Assembly: GCA_022764085.1 (NCBI GenBank)
Contig: JALERP010000037.1
Coordinates: 1 to 45,047, forward strand
Origin: Prevotella sp.
GTDB lineage: Bacteria; Bacteroidota; Bacteroidia; Bacteroidales; Bacteroidaceae
Reading direction: 5' to 3'
Length of the DNA stretch: 45,047 bases
Below, piece by piece: positions 17,266 to 26,528 of this stretch. A program made the position numbers and the translations under genes. Position 1 is the first letter of the stretch, and each line of letters opens with the position of its first letter. The notes under the pieces are model-generated. The model saw nothing but the letters and a program-made list of their open reading frames with translations, did not search any database and was not told the origin of the DNA.

Positions 17266-17826
17266 ATGATAGACGTAAAAGAAACTTTAGGCAATGCCGA
17301 AGAGAAAATGGAGATGGGTGTAATGTATCTCGAAGAGCAGTTGGCACGCATCCGCGCAGGACGCGCCAATGTAGCAATTCTCGACGGTATCAAGGTGGAG
17401 TCATACGGCTCAATGGTGCCACTCAATCAGGTGGCTAACCTCTCTACTCCCGACCCGCGCTCGATAGCTATCCGTCCGTGGGACAAGAAGCAGATTAAGG
17501 CAATCGAAAAGGCTATTATGGACTCTGATGTGGGCATTACTCCCGAGAATAACGGCGAGATTATCCGTCTTGGTATTCCTGTTCCAACCGAGGAGCGCCG
17601 CCGCGAACTCTCAAAGCAGTGCAACAAGATTGGCGAGGGCACCAAGGTGCAAATCCGTAACATCCGTGCAGAGGTTAAGGACAAACTGAAGAAGGCTATT
17701 AAGGACGGTCTTTCCGAAGACCTCGAAAAGGACGCTGAGGCCGACCTGCAGAAGATTCACGACAAGATGATCAAGAAGGTTGATGCCTTGCTCGCTGCCA
17801 AGGATAAGGAAATAATGACAGTTTAA
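17266..17826 (+). CDS. frr: Ribosome recycling factor
   Basis: Splits post-termination ribosomes together with EF-G. The 186-residue product is the standard length. The helical domain I begins with VMYLEEQLARIRAGRANVAIL, with the conserved RxGRA segment. Domain II contains YGSMVPLNQVANLSTPDPRSIAIRPWDK. The C-terminal helix carries RNIRAEVKDKLKK and ends in KDKEIMTV. I use the ATG at 17266. A longer frame begins at a TTG at 17236, which lies inside the -7 element and so cannot be translated from that promoter. rsgA follows 18 nt downstream in the same frame. Confidence 0.97.
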   Translation: MIDVKETLGNAEEKMEMGVMYLEEQLARIRAGRANVAILDGIKVESYGSMVPLNQVANLSTPDPRSIAIRPWDKKQIKAIEKAIMDSDVGITPENNGEIIRLGIPVPTEERRRELSKQCNKIGEGTKVQIRNIRAEVKDKLKKAIKDGLSEDLEKDAEADLQKIHDKMIKKVDALLAAKDKEIMTV

Positions 17827-17844
17827 TATTATATACTTAAGTCT

Positions 17845-18780
17845 TTGCAGACAGGATTAGTAATTCGAAATACAGGAAGCTGGTACACCGTCAGGACTGA
17901 TGACGGTGATCAGCTTATTGACTGTAAGATAAAGGGGAATTTCCGACTAAAGGGCATACGCAGCACAAATCCCGTTGCCGTGGGCGACAGGGTGACAGTG
18001 GTGCCTAACCAGGAGGGAACGGCATTTATTACAGCCATAGAGGACCGTCGTAACTATATTATCCGTAAGGCGTCCAACCTCTCCAAACAGAGCCATATTA
18101 TTGCTGCTAATGTGGATCAAGCCATACTTGTAGTGACTGTTAATTATCCTCAGACTTCCACCACTTTCATCGACCGCTTTCTTGCCTCTGCCGAGGCTTA
18201 CCGCGTACCTGTGATACTGGTTTTCAACAAGGTGGATATACTGGATGATGACGATCTGCGCTATCTCGATATGATGGTCAACCTATATGAGACCGTCGGA
18301 TATGAATGTTACCGGATTTCAGCTCAGGAGGGGGATGGCGTGGATGCCTTGCGTCCGCTTCTCGATGGCAAGATAACTGTGCTCAGTGGTAATAGCGGAG
18401 TTGGAAAGTCAACACTTATCAATCGCCTTCTGCCAGACGCCAATCTTAGAACGGCAGAGATTTCTGATGCTCATAACACGGGTATGCACACCACTACGTT
18501 CAGTGAGATGCTTGCCCTGCCCGCCGGTGGATATATCATTGACACTCCAGGTATCAAGGGCTTCGGCACGTTCGATATCGAGCGGGAGGAACTGACAAGC
18601 TATTTCAAGGAGATATTCCATTTCTCCAAAGACTGTCGTTTCAGCAACTGCACCCACACCCATGAGCCGGGTTGCGCTGTGCTCAAGGCTTTGGATGACC
18701 ATTACATTTCCGCAAGCCGCTATCAGTCGTATCTCAGTATGCTTGAGGACAAAGAGGAAGGAAAGTATCGTAAGGATTAA
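17845..18780 (+). CDS. rsgA: Ribosome small-subunit GTPase RsgA
   Basis: Circularly permuted GTPase that checks and releases assembly factors from the maturing 30S subunit. The N-terminal OB-fold reads [12 protein letters not shown] then [24 protein letters not shown]. The permuted GTPase order is visible: NKVD at about 126, then GNSGVGKST at about 180, the switch TTTF and DTPGIKGFG. The C-terminal zinc site is [14 protein letters not shown]. No ATG fits. The frame is open back to the frr stop, and the only plausible start is the TTG at 17845, which gives the usual N-terminus. The TTG start and 18-nt spacing suggest translation coupled to frr. Confidence 0.95.
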   Translation: MQTGLVIRNTGSWYTVRTDDGDQLIDCKIKGNFRLKGIRSTNPVAVGDRVTVVPNQEGTAFITAIEDRRNYIIRKASNLSKQSHIIAANVDQAILVVTVNYPQTSTTFIDRFLASAEAYRVPVILVFNKVDILDDDDLRYLDMMVNLYETVGYECYRISAQEGDGVDALRPLLDGKITVLSGNSGVGKSTLINRLLPDANLRTAEISDAHNTGMHTTTFSEMLALPAGGYIIDTPGIKGFGTFDIEREELTSYFKEIFHFSKDCRFSNCTHTHEPGCAVLKALDDHYISASRYQSYLSMLEDKEEGKYRKD

Positions 18781-18815
18781 CGGGTCAGGTACCTGTCACG
18801 ATATAACTTAATTGG

Positions 18816-18904
18816 AATACAGAGACACTGAGGCACAGAGGGATATTTTTTAGTTTTCTGAATATTCAGAGATTTTAAACACTGTGCCTCCGTGCCTCTG
18901 TATT
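18816..18904. repeat. CACAGAGG-type inverted repeat with internal palindrome
   Basis: Arms 18816-18838 and 18882-18904 are complementary at 21 of 23 positions. The left arm is AATACAGAGACACTGAGGCA and the right arm its near-complement. The loop contains the perfect 12-bp palindrome CTGAATATTCAG (18858-18869). A separate 10-bp palindrome CAGGTACCTG sits at 18786-18795. The arms look unlike the surrounding AT-rich DNA. There is no T-run, so a terminator role is uncertain. Confidence 0.85.
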
Positions 18905-18949
18905 TAACAAATAACCCTGTGCTTCTTGTTTGATAAATAATAAATAAAG

Positions 18950-20008
18950 ATGAAGAAAATTGCGGTTTTGCTTTCAGGAGGTGTTGACAGCTCTGTTGTA
19001 GTGTATGAATTGGTGCGACAGGGACTGCATCCCGACTGTTTCTATATCAAGATTGGCCCAGAGGAGAAGGAGGAATGGGACTGCTCCTCAGAGGAAGATC
19101 TCGAGATGGCTACTGCCGTGGCGCGTCGCTATGGATGTAAGCTCGAGGTTGTAGATTGCCATCGTGAGTATTGGGACAATGTCACGCGTTATACCATGGA
19201 TAAGGTGAAGAACGGTTTCACACCTAATCCTGATGTGATGTGCAACCGGCTTATCAAATTCGGGGCTTTTCATGAGAAACGCGGACATGAGTATGACCTG
19301 ATTGCCACTGGACATTATGCACAGACCGAGATTATCGACGGCAGAAAATGGCTCACCACAAGTCCCGACCTCGTGAAAGACCAGACCGACTTTCTGGCGC
19401 AGATATACGACTGGCAACTGGAGAAAGCCTTTTTCCCTATAGGTCATTTGATGAAGGAAGAGGTGCGTGCTATCGCTGAGCGCGAGCATCTTGTCAATGC
19501 AAGACGAAAGGATTCCCAAGGAATATGTTTCCTTGGCAAGATTAACTATAATGAATATATTGAGCGTTATCTCGGATATAATCCCGGCGATGTCATCGAA
19601 CTTGAAACGAGACGGAGGATAGGCGCTCACAAGGGCTTGTGGTTTCACACCATCGGTCAGCGAAAGGGCTTGGGGTTCGGTGGTGGACCTTGGTTTGTGG
19701 TCAAGAAGGACGTGGTGAACAACATTTTGTATGTCTCCCACGGCTACGACCCCCAGACAGCCTACAAGCAGGACTTCGCCGTCTGTGATTTCCATTTCCT
19801 CACCGAGCGTTCATTGCCAGAGGTGATTACGTTCAAGATACGCCATACCCCCGAGTGGCATGAAGCTACGGTGGAGCCTACAGGAGACAATACATATATC
19901 ATTCACAGCCGTGCCAAAATCCATGGTGTCGCCCCTGGACAGTTCTGTGTGGTATATGACTCTGAGCACCGCCGCTGCTACGGTTCCGGTGAAATTACAG
20001 TAGAATAG
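18950..20008 (+). CDS. mnmA: tRNA-specific 2-thiouridylase MnmA
   Basis: Adds sulfur to U34 of Glu, Gln and Lys tRNAs using ATP and persulfide sulfur. The 352 residues fit the family. The PP-loop SGGVDSSV is at 9-16. The first catalytic cysteine is Cys98 in TPNPDVMCNRLIKFG and the second is near 192 in KDSQGICFLGK. The tRNA-recognition insertions GHYAQ and LVKDQTDFLAQ are present, then the C-terminal beta-barrel with HTIGQRKGLG. The ATG at 18950 directly precedes KKIAVLLSGGVDSS. The gene stands 169 nt after rsgA, with the inverted repeat between them. It is followed by a convergent gene 44 nt away. Bacteroidales may carry more than one MnmA paralogue, so copy number should not be assumed. Confidence 0.96.
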   Translation: MKKIAVLLSGGVDSSVVVYELVRQGLHPDCFYIKIGPEEKEEWDCSSEEDLEMATAVARRYGCKLEVVDCHREYWDNVTRYTMDKVKNGFTPNPDVMCNRLIKFGAFHEKRGHEYDLIATGHYAQTEIIDGRKWLTTSPDLVKDQTDFLAQIYDWQLEKAFFPIGHLMKEEVRAIAEREHLVNARRKDSQGICFLGKINYNEYIERYLGYNPGDVIELETRRRIGAHKGLWFHTIGQRKGLGFGGGPWFVVKKDVVNNILYVSHGYDPQTAYKQDFAVCDFHFLTERSLPEVITFKIRHTPEWHEATVEPTGDNTYIIHSRAKIHGVAPGQFCVVYDSEHRRCYGSGEITVE

Positions 20009-20052
20009 TGGATTTCTATGACATTCCTTGCATAATTTCCCTGAAATGATTA

Positions 20053-20760
20053 TTAGTTCATAGTTAGGGAACTTAGGGCCTTCAATGACTTCTTGGATAT
20101 TTCACCTTTTAGGATAAACTGCAGGGCACGGGGTGAGTGGAGGTCATAGCCTGTAAGGTCGTAATATCCTCGTTTTATCAGCCATTCTGACTTCTTCTTA
20201 GCCTCGTAGCCATAGAAGCCGATGAGTGAGGGTATGTTGAGCTGAAGTTTAACATGCATCTCCTTGAGTTGCTCGTAGTCGTTGTTGTCCATATAACGAT
20301 AACGCTCGGGATGTGCCAGTATTACGTGATAACCCTTGTGCTGGATTCTTTCTAGTATATCCCAGAAGTTTACAGGGGAACTGTAGTAACTCGTCTCAAC
20401 GAGGAGATGGTCGGCAGAGTCAGTGATGGGCAGGAGGTCATCACGCTCAAGACGATCCTCAAAGAGGTTGTCGAGCATGTTCTCGGCTGCAAGAGATAGT
20501 TGGATTTTGCCGGTGTATCTTGATTTCAACTCCTCGAAACGTTGGCGTAGGGTCTGAGTATTGTTGGGGATGTCTTCCATGATGTGTGGTGTGAGCCACA
20601 CGTGCTTGACTCCCAGTTCTTCGTATCGGTTGAGTATAGTCAGTGAGTCCTCAAAACTCTTTATTCCGTCGTCAACGCCTGGCAGCAGATGGCTGTGCCA
20701 GTCAGTGTAATTGGAGAATACTTCGGTGTTCTCCATTTTCTTTTTATTGAAAAACAACAT
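20053..20760 (-). CDS. PHP-family tyrosine-protein phosphatase (CpsB/YwqE-like)
   Basis: A 235-residue cytosolic metal-dependent phosphatase of the type that dephosphorylates tyrosine kinases controlling capsule or exopolysaccharide synthesis. The PHP signature opens with DWHSHLLPGVDDGIKS at about 22-37. Further metal ligands are in WLTPHIMEDIPNN and HVILAHPERYRYM, and the C-terminal DLTGYDLHS supplies the last histidine. The partner tyrosine kinase is not in this window. The gene ends a minus-strand run with queG, a polysaccharide deacetylase and a GT117-type membrane protein, which suits an envelope-polysaccharide role. An internal ATG at residue 9 (MENTEVF) is an alternative start. Confidence 0.87.
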   Translation of the reverse strand: MLFFNKKKMENTEVFSNYTDWHSHLLPGVDDGIKSFEDSLTILNRYEELGVKHVWLTPHIMEDIPNNTQTLRQRFEELKSRYTGKIQLSLAAENMLDNLFEDRLERDDLLPITDSADHLLVETSYYSSPVNFWDILERIQHKGYHVILAHPERYRYMDNNDYEQLKEMHVKLQLNIPSLIGFYGYEAKKKSEWLIKRGYYDLTGYDLHSPRALQFILKGEISKKSLKALSSLTMN

Positions 20761-20799
20761 CCTTTTTTTATTTAGAGATTATAAATTATAAATATCAGA

Positions 20800-21765
20800 T
20801 TATAGCATCTTCATCATGTTAATATTGCGCATAAGTCCTTCGTATTTCGCCCGCTTTACGGCACTTCCCCTGAAGAGGGCTCGGTATTGCTCTATGGTGA
20901 GGTTGTGCCATGCCTCCTTGGTCATGCCCAAGAGGGCGGGGGAGGGTTGGAATGCTGGTTCGGTGGCTGGAACTGAGAAACGGTTCCATGGGCATGCTTC
21001 CTGGCAACGGTCGCAACCGTAGATGGATGAGAAAATTGGACGAGTTGTTGAGCGAATGCGAAAAATGATGGATGAGGAATTTTGAAATGGACCTCGGTGC
21101 TCAATTGTTAGGTAGCTGAGGCAGCGGTTGGAATTGAGAAGTGATGATTTAGGATTCTGGAGTGTTACATCAGATATGAGGGCTTGCGTAGGACAGGCAT
21201 CGATGCAGGCGTGACATCTGCCGCAGCGGTTGCGTGCGGGAGTGTCGTATTCCAACACCTCGGTGATGAAAAGTTCGCCAAGGAAGAACATGCTGCCGGC
21301 ATGGGGTATGATGAGCTGGCGGTTTCGACCAATCCATCCCAATCCCGCACGCTGTGCCCAATAACGTTCCAGCACAGGTGCCGTGTCACAGAAGGCACGG
21401 TAGGTGGTGATGCCACATGCTGAGGCAAGGGCATGGAGTTTTTCTTTCATCACGTCGTGATAGTCCTTGCCGTAGGCATAACTGGCTATCTGATATTGGT
21501 CTTTTGGGATGCGCTTTGCCGGTGTATAGGAAAGAGCCACACATACTATGCTCTTAACTCCCTCCATCAGTAGGCGTGGGTCAAGACGTTTACCGATGTT
21601 GTCGGCAAGATATTGCATCGAGGCATGATGACCGTCGGCAATCCAGCGTCGATAGTCCTCAGCAGTCTCACCGTCAACCGCCTCCGCTTGGGCCATACCA
21701 CAGGCAAAAAAGCCGAGACTCCGTGCCTCGGCTTTTATCTTTTCAGTCAAACACTTTGAATTCAT
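20800..21765 (-). CDS. queG: Epoxyqueuosine reductase QueG
   Basis: Cobalamin-dependent iron-sulfur enzyme that reduces epoxyqueuosine to queuosine in tRNA. The 321 residues contain DUF1730-type N-terminal sequence (YGKDYHDVMKEKL and CDTAPVLERYWAQRAGLGWIGRN). The double ferredoxin-like cluster site reads CGRCHACIDACP at about 180-191 and, further on, CDRCQEACPWN. The reading frame starts at the ATG at 21765 and overlaps the end of the upstream deacetylase gene by 23 bp in a different frame, which implies coupled translation. The function does not fit the envelope neighbours, so the linkage may be purely positional. Confidence 0.95.
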   Translation of the reverse strand: MNSKCLTEKIKAEARSLGFFACGMAQAEAVDGETAEDYRRWIADGHHASMQYLADNIGKRLDPRLLMEGVKSIVCVALSYTPAKRIPKDQYQIASYAYGKDYHDVMKEKLHALASACGITTYRAFCDTAPVLERYWAQRAGLGWIGRNRQLIIPHAGSMFFLGELFITEVLEYDTPARNRCGRCHACIDACPTQALISDVTLQNPKSSLLNSNRCLSYLTIEHRGPFQNSSSIIFRIRSTTRPIFSSIYGCDRCQEACPWNRFSVPATEPAFQPSPALLGMTKEAWHNLTIEQYRALFRGSAVKRAKYEGLMRNINMMKML

Positions 21766-22354
21766 ATCCTTGCGACTTTAACCATTCAATTGACACGGGC
21801 AGTGCCGTGCGCAGTTTGTCAATGCTCTTTAGGGAATCATGGAATGTGATGATGGAGCCGTTACGGGTATATCTTTTCACGTTGTTCACCACACCCTCTG
21901 CGGTCATCCACTTGGAATAGTCGCGGGTAACGAGATCCCACATTACGATGCGATACTTTCGCCCAAGCCATGCATATTGGTCCCAACGCATCCATCCATG
22001 AGGCGGGCGGAAGAGATTGGTATGCAGCAATGCGTCGGCTTTCTCGGCATTTTTGCTGTAGAAAGATATCGAGTGCTTGAATCCTCCGATATGGTTGAAG
22101 GTGTGGTTGCCGATGCGGTGTCCGGCATCCACCACCTGCTTGAATATCTCAGGATATTTCCTGACGTTATCCCCCACCATGAAGAATGTGGCCTTAATGC
22201 CATAGTCGGCAAGAACATTCAGAATGAATGGTGTAGCCTCGGGGATGGGACCGTCGTCGAAGGTCAGATAAACTGCCTTCTCATGACGGTCCATTCTCCA
22301 TGTGGCTCTTGGATAAAGCCAGCGTAGGAATATTGCTGGTTGCTCGATAATCAT
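21743..22354 (-). CDS. Polysaccharide deacetylase, NodB fold
   Basis: A 203-residue metal-dependent deacetylase that removes acetyl groups from N-acetylated sugars in peptidoglycan, chitin-like or surface polysaccharide. The NodB motifs are complete: TFDDGP (catalytic base and metal Asp), GNHTFNH (two metal histidines), RPPHGWM (motif 3), WDLVTRDYSKW (motif 4) and IITFHDS (motif 5). There is no signal peptide, though the N-terminus (PAIFLRWLYPRATWRM) is hydrophobic enough to touch the membrane. The gene is followed by queG with a 23-bp overlap and preceded by the GT117-type gene with a heptamer-array gap of 31 nt. Confidence 0.9.
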   Translation of the reverse strand: MIIEQPAIFLRWLYPRATWRMDRHEKAVYLTFDDGPIPEATPFILNVLADYGIKATFFMVGDNVRKYPEIFKQVVDAGHRIGNHTFNHIGGFKHSISFYSKNAEKADALLHTNLFRPPHGWMRWDQYAWLGRKYRIVMWDLVTRDYSKWMTAEGVVNNVKRYTRNGSIITFHDSLKSIDKLRTALPVSIEWLKSQGYEFKVFD

Positions 22355-22385
22355 CCCTAATTCCTAATTCCTAATCCCTAATTAT
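22355..22385. repeat. CCTAATT heptamer array
   Basis: Four to five units of the CCTAATT type (with CCCTAAT variants) fill the whole gap between the deacetylase start codon and the stop codon of the gene upstream. Confidence 0.85.
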
Positions 22386-25300
22386 TTAAAACTCCTCACT
22401 ATCGCCAAAACTGCCACCTTTTGAGCGGTAGAGCTGTAGCAGTGAATTCATCCTGACCTGTTGCTGCTGTGCCCACTTGCTGTCCATTTCCTCAGCCTCC
22501 ACGAGTGTTTGCTGCATGATATAGAAGTTTCTCAGGGCATCGCGCTGCGAACTCATGAAGCGGAAGTCCTCGAGGTTGCAATACCATCGGGCATACTGGT
22601 AGGACTTCGTGAATAACTTCTTTAACATTGACATAGCCTTTTGCTTTTCTCCAAGGTGGGCATATATGCGTGCCTCATCGAGAGAGCCTGACCAATAGTT
22701 TACGGGGACATTATATTCAGGTATGTGCTTGTCAAGATATGCGAGTACCTCTGCCGCCTTTTTGTTTTCGCCCTCATTGACGAGGTTCATGGCGAGCTGC
22801 ACGAAGGTCTTGCGGTGAGTCCAGCACATACGCATAACGGTCTCGTCAATATATATGCCCGGTGTTTCAAGACCGCCGAAACGGAACTTGTGCATCAGAC
22901 GGTCGTAGGTGCGCTTGGTGTCGAAGTTCTTAGTTCCCATATCTTTTGTAGTGAACGGGGTGATACGGTTGACAAGTCCTTCTTGTACGAAGTTGTCGCC
23001 GAGGTTCATATAGTTGTCCTCACCCACTGTGAGTGCTACATAGATGGGGCGTGTCCAGTTGCAGTTGGCAATCAGTTCGAGCATCATGAGATCGCCTTTG
23101 TAGAGGGCGTGCTTGCCTTTGAGTGAGATGACCATCTTGTCGGGTATGGAGTCAGCTGCCATCAGCATACCACTCTTCTTCACTGCCTCCTTGTCGATGG
23201 TGACATATACGGTATCGGTTGGGATGACATTAATGCTTTCGTTTCCAAGAAGTAATTTCATCACTTCCTTCTGGTCTTTTGTCACGTTGTTGCGAACCCA
23301 GTATTTGAGTATGTTCTTAAGCTCGTAGGGATTGTCTCCGAACATTTTTTTCGCCTCATCAGGATAGGTCTCATAGAGTGCTGCTATGCTTTCCTTGAGG
23401 GCTGGCTCCACGGTGACGTATTCGTTGGTTCCGGCGCAGTATTCCAGACGGCTCCAGTTGATTGGCAACGACGGAGAGTCGTAAGCGGGTCGGCGCATCT
23501 GGTCGATATACCAGTCGGTCTGCAGATAGCTGAGGTTGCATACGCGTGCGTCGGTTCGTTCGCCCTCCACATCCTGGTTGTACCAAAGCGGGAAGGTATC
23601 GTTGTCACCATTGGTGAATATAATCGGGTTGCCTTTTTCTTCGAGTGACATTAGATAGTTGCGTCCGAAGTCGCGACATGTGTAGCGTCCGCTGCGGTCG
23701 TGGTCGTCCCATGTCTGCGATGCCATCTGTATAGGTACGAGCAGACAGGCTATTCCAACAATGGCAGCCACTGTACTCTCCTTGCCCTTGAGACGGCGGG
23801 TAATCACATCGATGATGGCTGCAACACCCATGCCGCACCATATAGCAAAGGCATAGAATGAGCCAGCGTAGGCATAGTCGCGCTCACGTGGCTGACCTGG
23901 TGTCTGGTTGAGGTAGATGACGATGGCTAAACCTGTCATGAAGAATAGGAAAGAGACTACCCAGAACTGGCGTATACCTTTCTGCCCCTTGCACAGCGAC
24001 TGCCAGATAAGTCCGATGACACCCAGCAGCAGCGGCAGGCAATAGAAGACGTTGTGTCCCTTATTCTCCTTTAGCTCGTCTGGCAGAAGGTTCTGGTCTC
24101 CAAGGCGGAGGTTGTCCAACCAGTCGAAACCGGAAATCCAGTTGCCATGCTCCAGTTCGCCATTACCCTGCAAGTCGTTCTGACGTCCTGCGAAGTTCCA
24201 CATGAAATAGCGCCAGTACATGAAGTTGCACTGATAGGAAAGGAAGAATCGGATGTTCTCCAACATTGTGGGAACTTTCACGTTGATCATCTCGCCGCAA
24301 CGGTCGTATGGCACCAGTGTGCCCTCAACACCGCCCATCCAACTCTCGTAGGATGCGGTATGGGCAGAGCTGTACATACGTGGGAAAAGCATATTCTGTG
24401 CATACTTATACTCATCCTTGGTGCGCACCACAAAGTAGGAGTCCTTCTCGTCGGCTGAGGCCTTCTCCTTGCGCTGATATACGGGAGCACCTTTGGTGGA
24501 TACGGGGCGGCAAATGTCGCCGTCTTTCTCTAACTGTACCTGTGAGGTGTAAGCCTGGCCATAGAGCAATGGACGCGAACCATACTGCTCACGGCTGAGA
24601 TATTCGCCAAGGGTGAAGATGTCCTCAGGGGAGTTTTGGTCCATGGGAGGGTTGGCTGACGAGCGGATGACGATGAGCGCATAACTCGAATAGCCAATCA
24701 TAAGCATCAGCATACAGAGCAGCGACGTGTTCTTGATGCGCGCGCTGACGAGAGCAACGCCCTTTTTGTTCTTGTACTTTACAACAAACCACAGGATGGC
24801 AAGCACGATGATACCTATTATAACAGAGCTGACTCCGAATCCATAGAACGGTATGCCGAGCATTGCTACAGAGGCGAGGAAGGCGATGTTCTCGCGCTTC
24901 TCGTTGCGCTGGACGTGAGTCTCGTAGATAGCCCAGATGATAGTGCCCACAAGCAGTGCGATATAAATAATCTCGCCTGTGTTAAAAGGACAACCGAGAA
25001 CATTGACAAATAGAAGTTCAAACCATCCTCCCACGCGCACGATACCCGGGACAACACCGTAGAGCACGGCAGCCAGGATGATTATTGAGATGACCAAGGC
25101 AATGAGCGAGCCTTTGAGGTCGGCATTGCCCTGCTTGTTGGGAAACTTGCGGTAGTAATATACAAGCACGATGGCAGGAAGACACAGCAGGTTGAGCAGA
25201 TGGACACCTATGGACAATCCCGTCATATACATGATAATCACAAGCCATCGGTCGCTGTGTGGCTCGTCGGCATGTTCCTCCCACTTGAGTATCAGCCAGA

Positions 25301-25772
25301 ACACCACTGCGGTGAAGGCGGATGAATATGCATACACCTCGCCCTCGACAGCACTGAACCAGAATGTGTCGCTAAATGTGTAGATAAGTGCTCCCACAAG
25401 ACCAGAAGCCTCGATGCTGATCATCTTGCCGAGATTCATCTCGCCGTCGTTGTGCAACAACAGTCGTCGCACGAGATGAGTGATGCTCCAAAAAAGGAAC
25501 ATGATGGTGGCGGCAGAGAGCAGTGCGCTCATGGTGTTCACCATGCGTGCCACGTCCGAGGGGTCGCTAACAAACTGTGAGAACAGGTTTGCGGTTAGCA
25601 TGAAGAACGGTGCGCCGGGTGGGTGACCAATCTCAAGTTTATAACCTGTTGAGATAAATTCTGGACAGTCCCAGAAACTGGCTGTCGGTTCAATGGTGGA
25701 GCAATACACAAATGCGGCTATCAGAAATGACAGCCATCCCAATGCATTGTCCACGATTCTGAATCTTTTCAT
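22386..25772 (-). CDS. DUF2723 family membrane protein (GT117-like)
   Basis: A 1128-residue integral membrane protein. The N-terminal half is a polytopic DUF2723 domain, a PMT-like glycosyltransferase fold (CAZy GT117 by recollection), with the typical opening FVYCSTIEPTASFWDCPEF and the acidic residue FWD in the first periplasmic loop, then GHPPGAPFF. At least ten hydrophobic segments follow up to about residue 680. The C-terminal 450 residues are mostly soluble, starting with NGDNDTFPLWYNQDVEGERTD and ending with TPR-like helices. It probably transfers sugar from a lipid carrier to protein or glycolipid in the envelope; the substrate is not known. It leads the run deacetylase-queG-PHP phosphatase and has its own promoter. 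Confidence 0.9.
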   Translation of the reverse strand: MKRFRIVDNALGWLSFLIAAFVYCSTIEPTASFWDCPEFISTGYKLEIGHPPGAPFFMLTANLFSQFVSDPSDVARMVNTMSALLSAATIMFLFWSITHLVRRLLLHNDGEMNLGKMISIEASGLVGALIYTFSDTFWFSAVEGEVYAYSSAFTAVVFWLILKWEEHADEPHSDRWLVIIMYMTGLSIGVHLLNLLCLPAIVLVYYYRKFPNKQGNADLKGSLIALVISIIILAAVLYGVVPGIVRVGGWFELLFVNVLGCPFNTGEIIYIALLVGTIIWAIYETHVQRNEKRENIAFLASVAMLGIPFYGFGVSSVIIGIIVLAILWFVVKYKNKKGVALVSARIKNTSLLCMLMLMIGYSSYALIVIRSSANPPMDQNSPEDIFTLGEYLSREQYGSRPLLYGQAYTSQVQLEKDGDICRPVSTKGAPVYQRKEKASADEKDSYFVVRTKDEYKYAQNMLFPRMYSSAHTASYESWMGGVEGTLVPYDRCGEMINVKVPTMLENIRFFLSYQCNFMYWRYFMWNFAGRQNDLQGNGELEHGNWISGFDWLDNLRLGDQNLLPDELKENKGHNVFYCLPLLLGVIGLIWQSLCKGQKGIRQFWVVSFLFFMTGLAIVIYLNQTPGQPRERDYAYAGSFYAFAIWCGMGVAAIIDVITRRLKGKESTVAAIVGIACLLVPIQMASQTWDDHDRSGRYTCRDFGRNYLMSLEEKGNPIIFTNGDNDTFPLWYNQDVEGERTDARVCNLSYLQTDWYIDQMRRPAYDSPSLPINWSRLEYCAGTNEYVTVEPALKESIAALYETYPDEAKKMFGDNPYELKNILKYWVRNNVTKDQKEVMKLLLGNESINVIPTDTVYVTIDKEAVKKSGMLMAADSIPDKMVISLKGKHALYKGDLMMLELIANCNWTRPIYVALTVGEDNYMNLGDNFVQEGLVNRITPFTTKDMGTKNFDTKRTYDRLMHKFRFGGLETPGIYIDETVMRMCWTHRKTFVQLAMNLVNEGENKKAAEVLAYLDKHIPEYNVPVNYWSGSLDEARIYAHLGEKQKAMSMLKKLFTKSYQYARWYCNLEDFRFMSSQRDALRNFYIMQQTLVEAEEMDSKWAQQQQVRMNSLLQLYRSKGGSFGDSEEF

Positions 25773-25807
25773 CTTCTTAACTATGTCTTTACTTAATAAT
25801 TTGGGCG

Positions 25808-25815
25808 CAAAGTTA
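25808..25815 (-). promoter_or_regulatory. -7 element of the GT117-like gene
   Basis: The minus strand reads TAACTTTG, followed by GCGCCC; the ATG at 25772 is about 30 nt from the predicted transcription start. A clear TTTG partner upstream is not obvious in this AT-rich stretch. Confidence 0.6.
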
Positions 25816-25852
25816 CAAAAATTACATTATATATAAGGTGTATTTAGTCTTT

Positions 25853-26500
25853 TTAACGCAAAATCTTAACTCTTTCGTTCACTTCTATTATTTTTTTTGC
25901 ATTTGCAGTGACAAAATCCCTGTCATGACTCACCATAATTACTGCCGCATCTTTATTGACGCAACGTATAGTGTCGTACATAAATGTCTCAAAGTCATCA
26001 TCCACGAAGTTGTCGGGTTCGTCAAGTACAAGTACTTCGGGGCGTGACACCAAGGCACGGGCAAAGAGCACGCGCTGGAGCTCGCCACCGCTCAGGGCCT
26101 TGACGGGGCGGTGTTTCATATCGTCAATACCGATAGTGCGCATTGTCTCCTCCGCCATTCTACGTTGTTCTTTGGAATATCCACCGAAAAGTCTGCGTGG
26201 CGAGTTCATTCCCGAAGCAACTATATCGCCCACGGAGATGGGGAAGTCGGTGTCGATATCTCTTGTCTGTGGCAGATAGCCCACGGAGAGTGAATCCGCT
26301 CTTTCGCCGTTGCGCAGGTATTCTATCGTGCCGGAATAAGGGGGGAGCAGTCCGAGGATGACACGAAGCAGTGTGGTCTTGCCGCCGCCGTTAGGGCCGA
26401 CAATCCCCACAAAGTCTCTGTCGTCAATGTCGATACTGACATCCCTCAGTTGTATCCTGCCATTATATCCGGCATTTATGTCTCGTAGTCGCAGTGCCAA
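25853..26500 (-). CDS. Metal ABC transporter ATP-binding protein (ZnuC/MntB type)
   Basis: A 215-residue ABC ATPase. Visible motifs: Walker A GPNGGGKTT near 34-42, Q-loop GYLPQTRDIDTDFPISVGDIV (the last part typical of the zinc/manganese subfamily), signature LSGGELQRVLFARAL, Walker B VLVLDEPDNFVDDD and switch histidine VSHD. It lies 28 nt after a gene containing a matching metal-binding domain, so it should energise uptake of zinc or manganese. No permease gene follows; the next gene downstream is unrelated. It is on the short side for ZnuC (about 250 residues) but has all catalytic parts. Confidence 0.88.
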   Translation of the reverse strand: MALRLRDINAGYNGRIQLRDVSIDIDDRDFVGIVGPNGGGKTTLLRVILGLLPPYSGTIEYLRNGERADSLSVGYLPQTRDIDTDFPISVGDIVASGMNSPRRLFGGYSKEQRRMAEETMRTIGIDDMKHRPVKALSGGELQRVLFARALVSRPEVLVLDEPDNFVDDDFETFMYDTIRCVNKDAAVIMVSHDRDFVTANAKKIIEVNERVKILR

Positions 26501-26528
26501 TATATAAATTCTTTAATTTTTTTGTACT

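Noticed and set aside
21743..21765. Frameshift joining the deacetylase and queG
   Set aside because: Both proteins are complete with their own start and stop, and 23-bp overlaps are normal for coupled genes.
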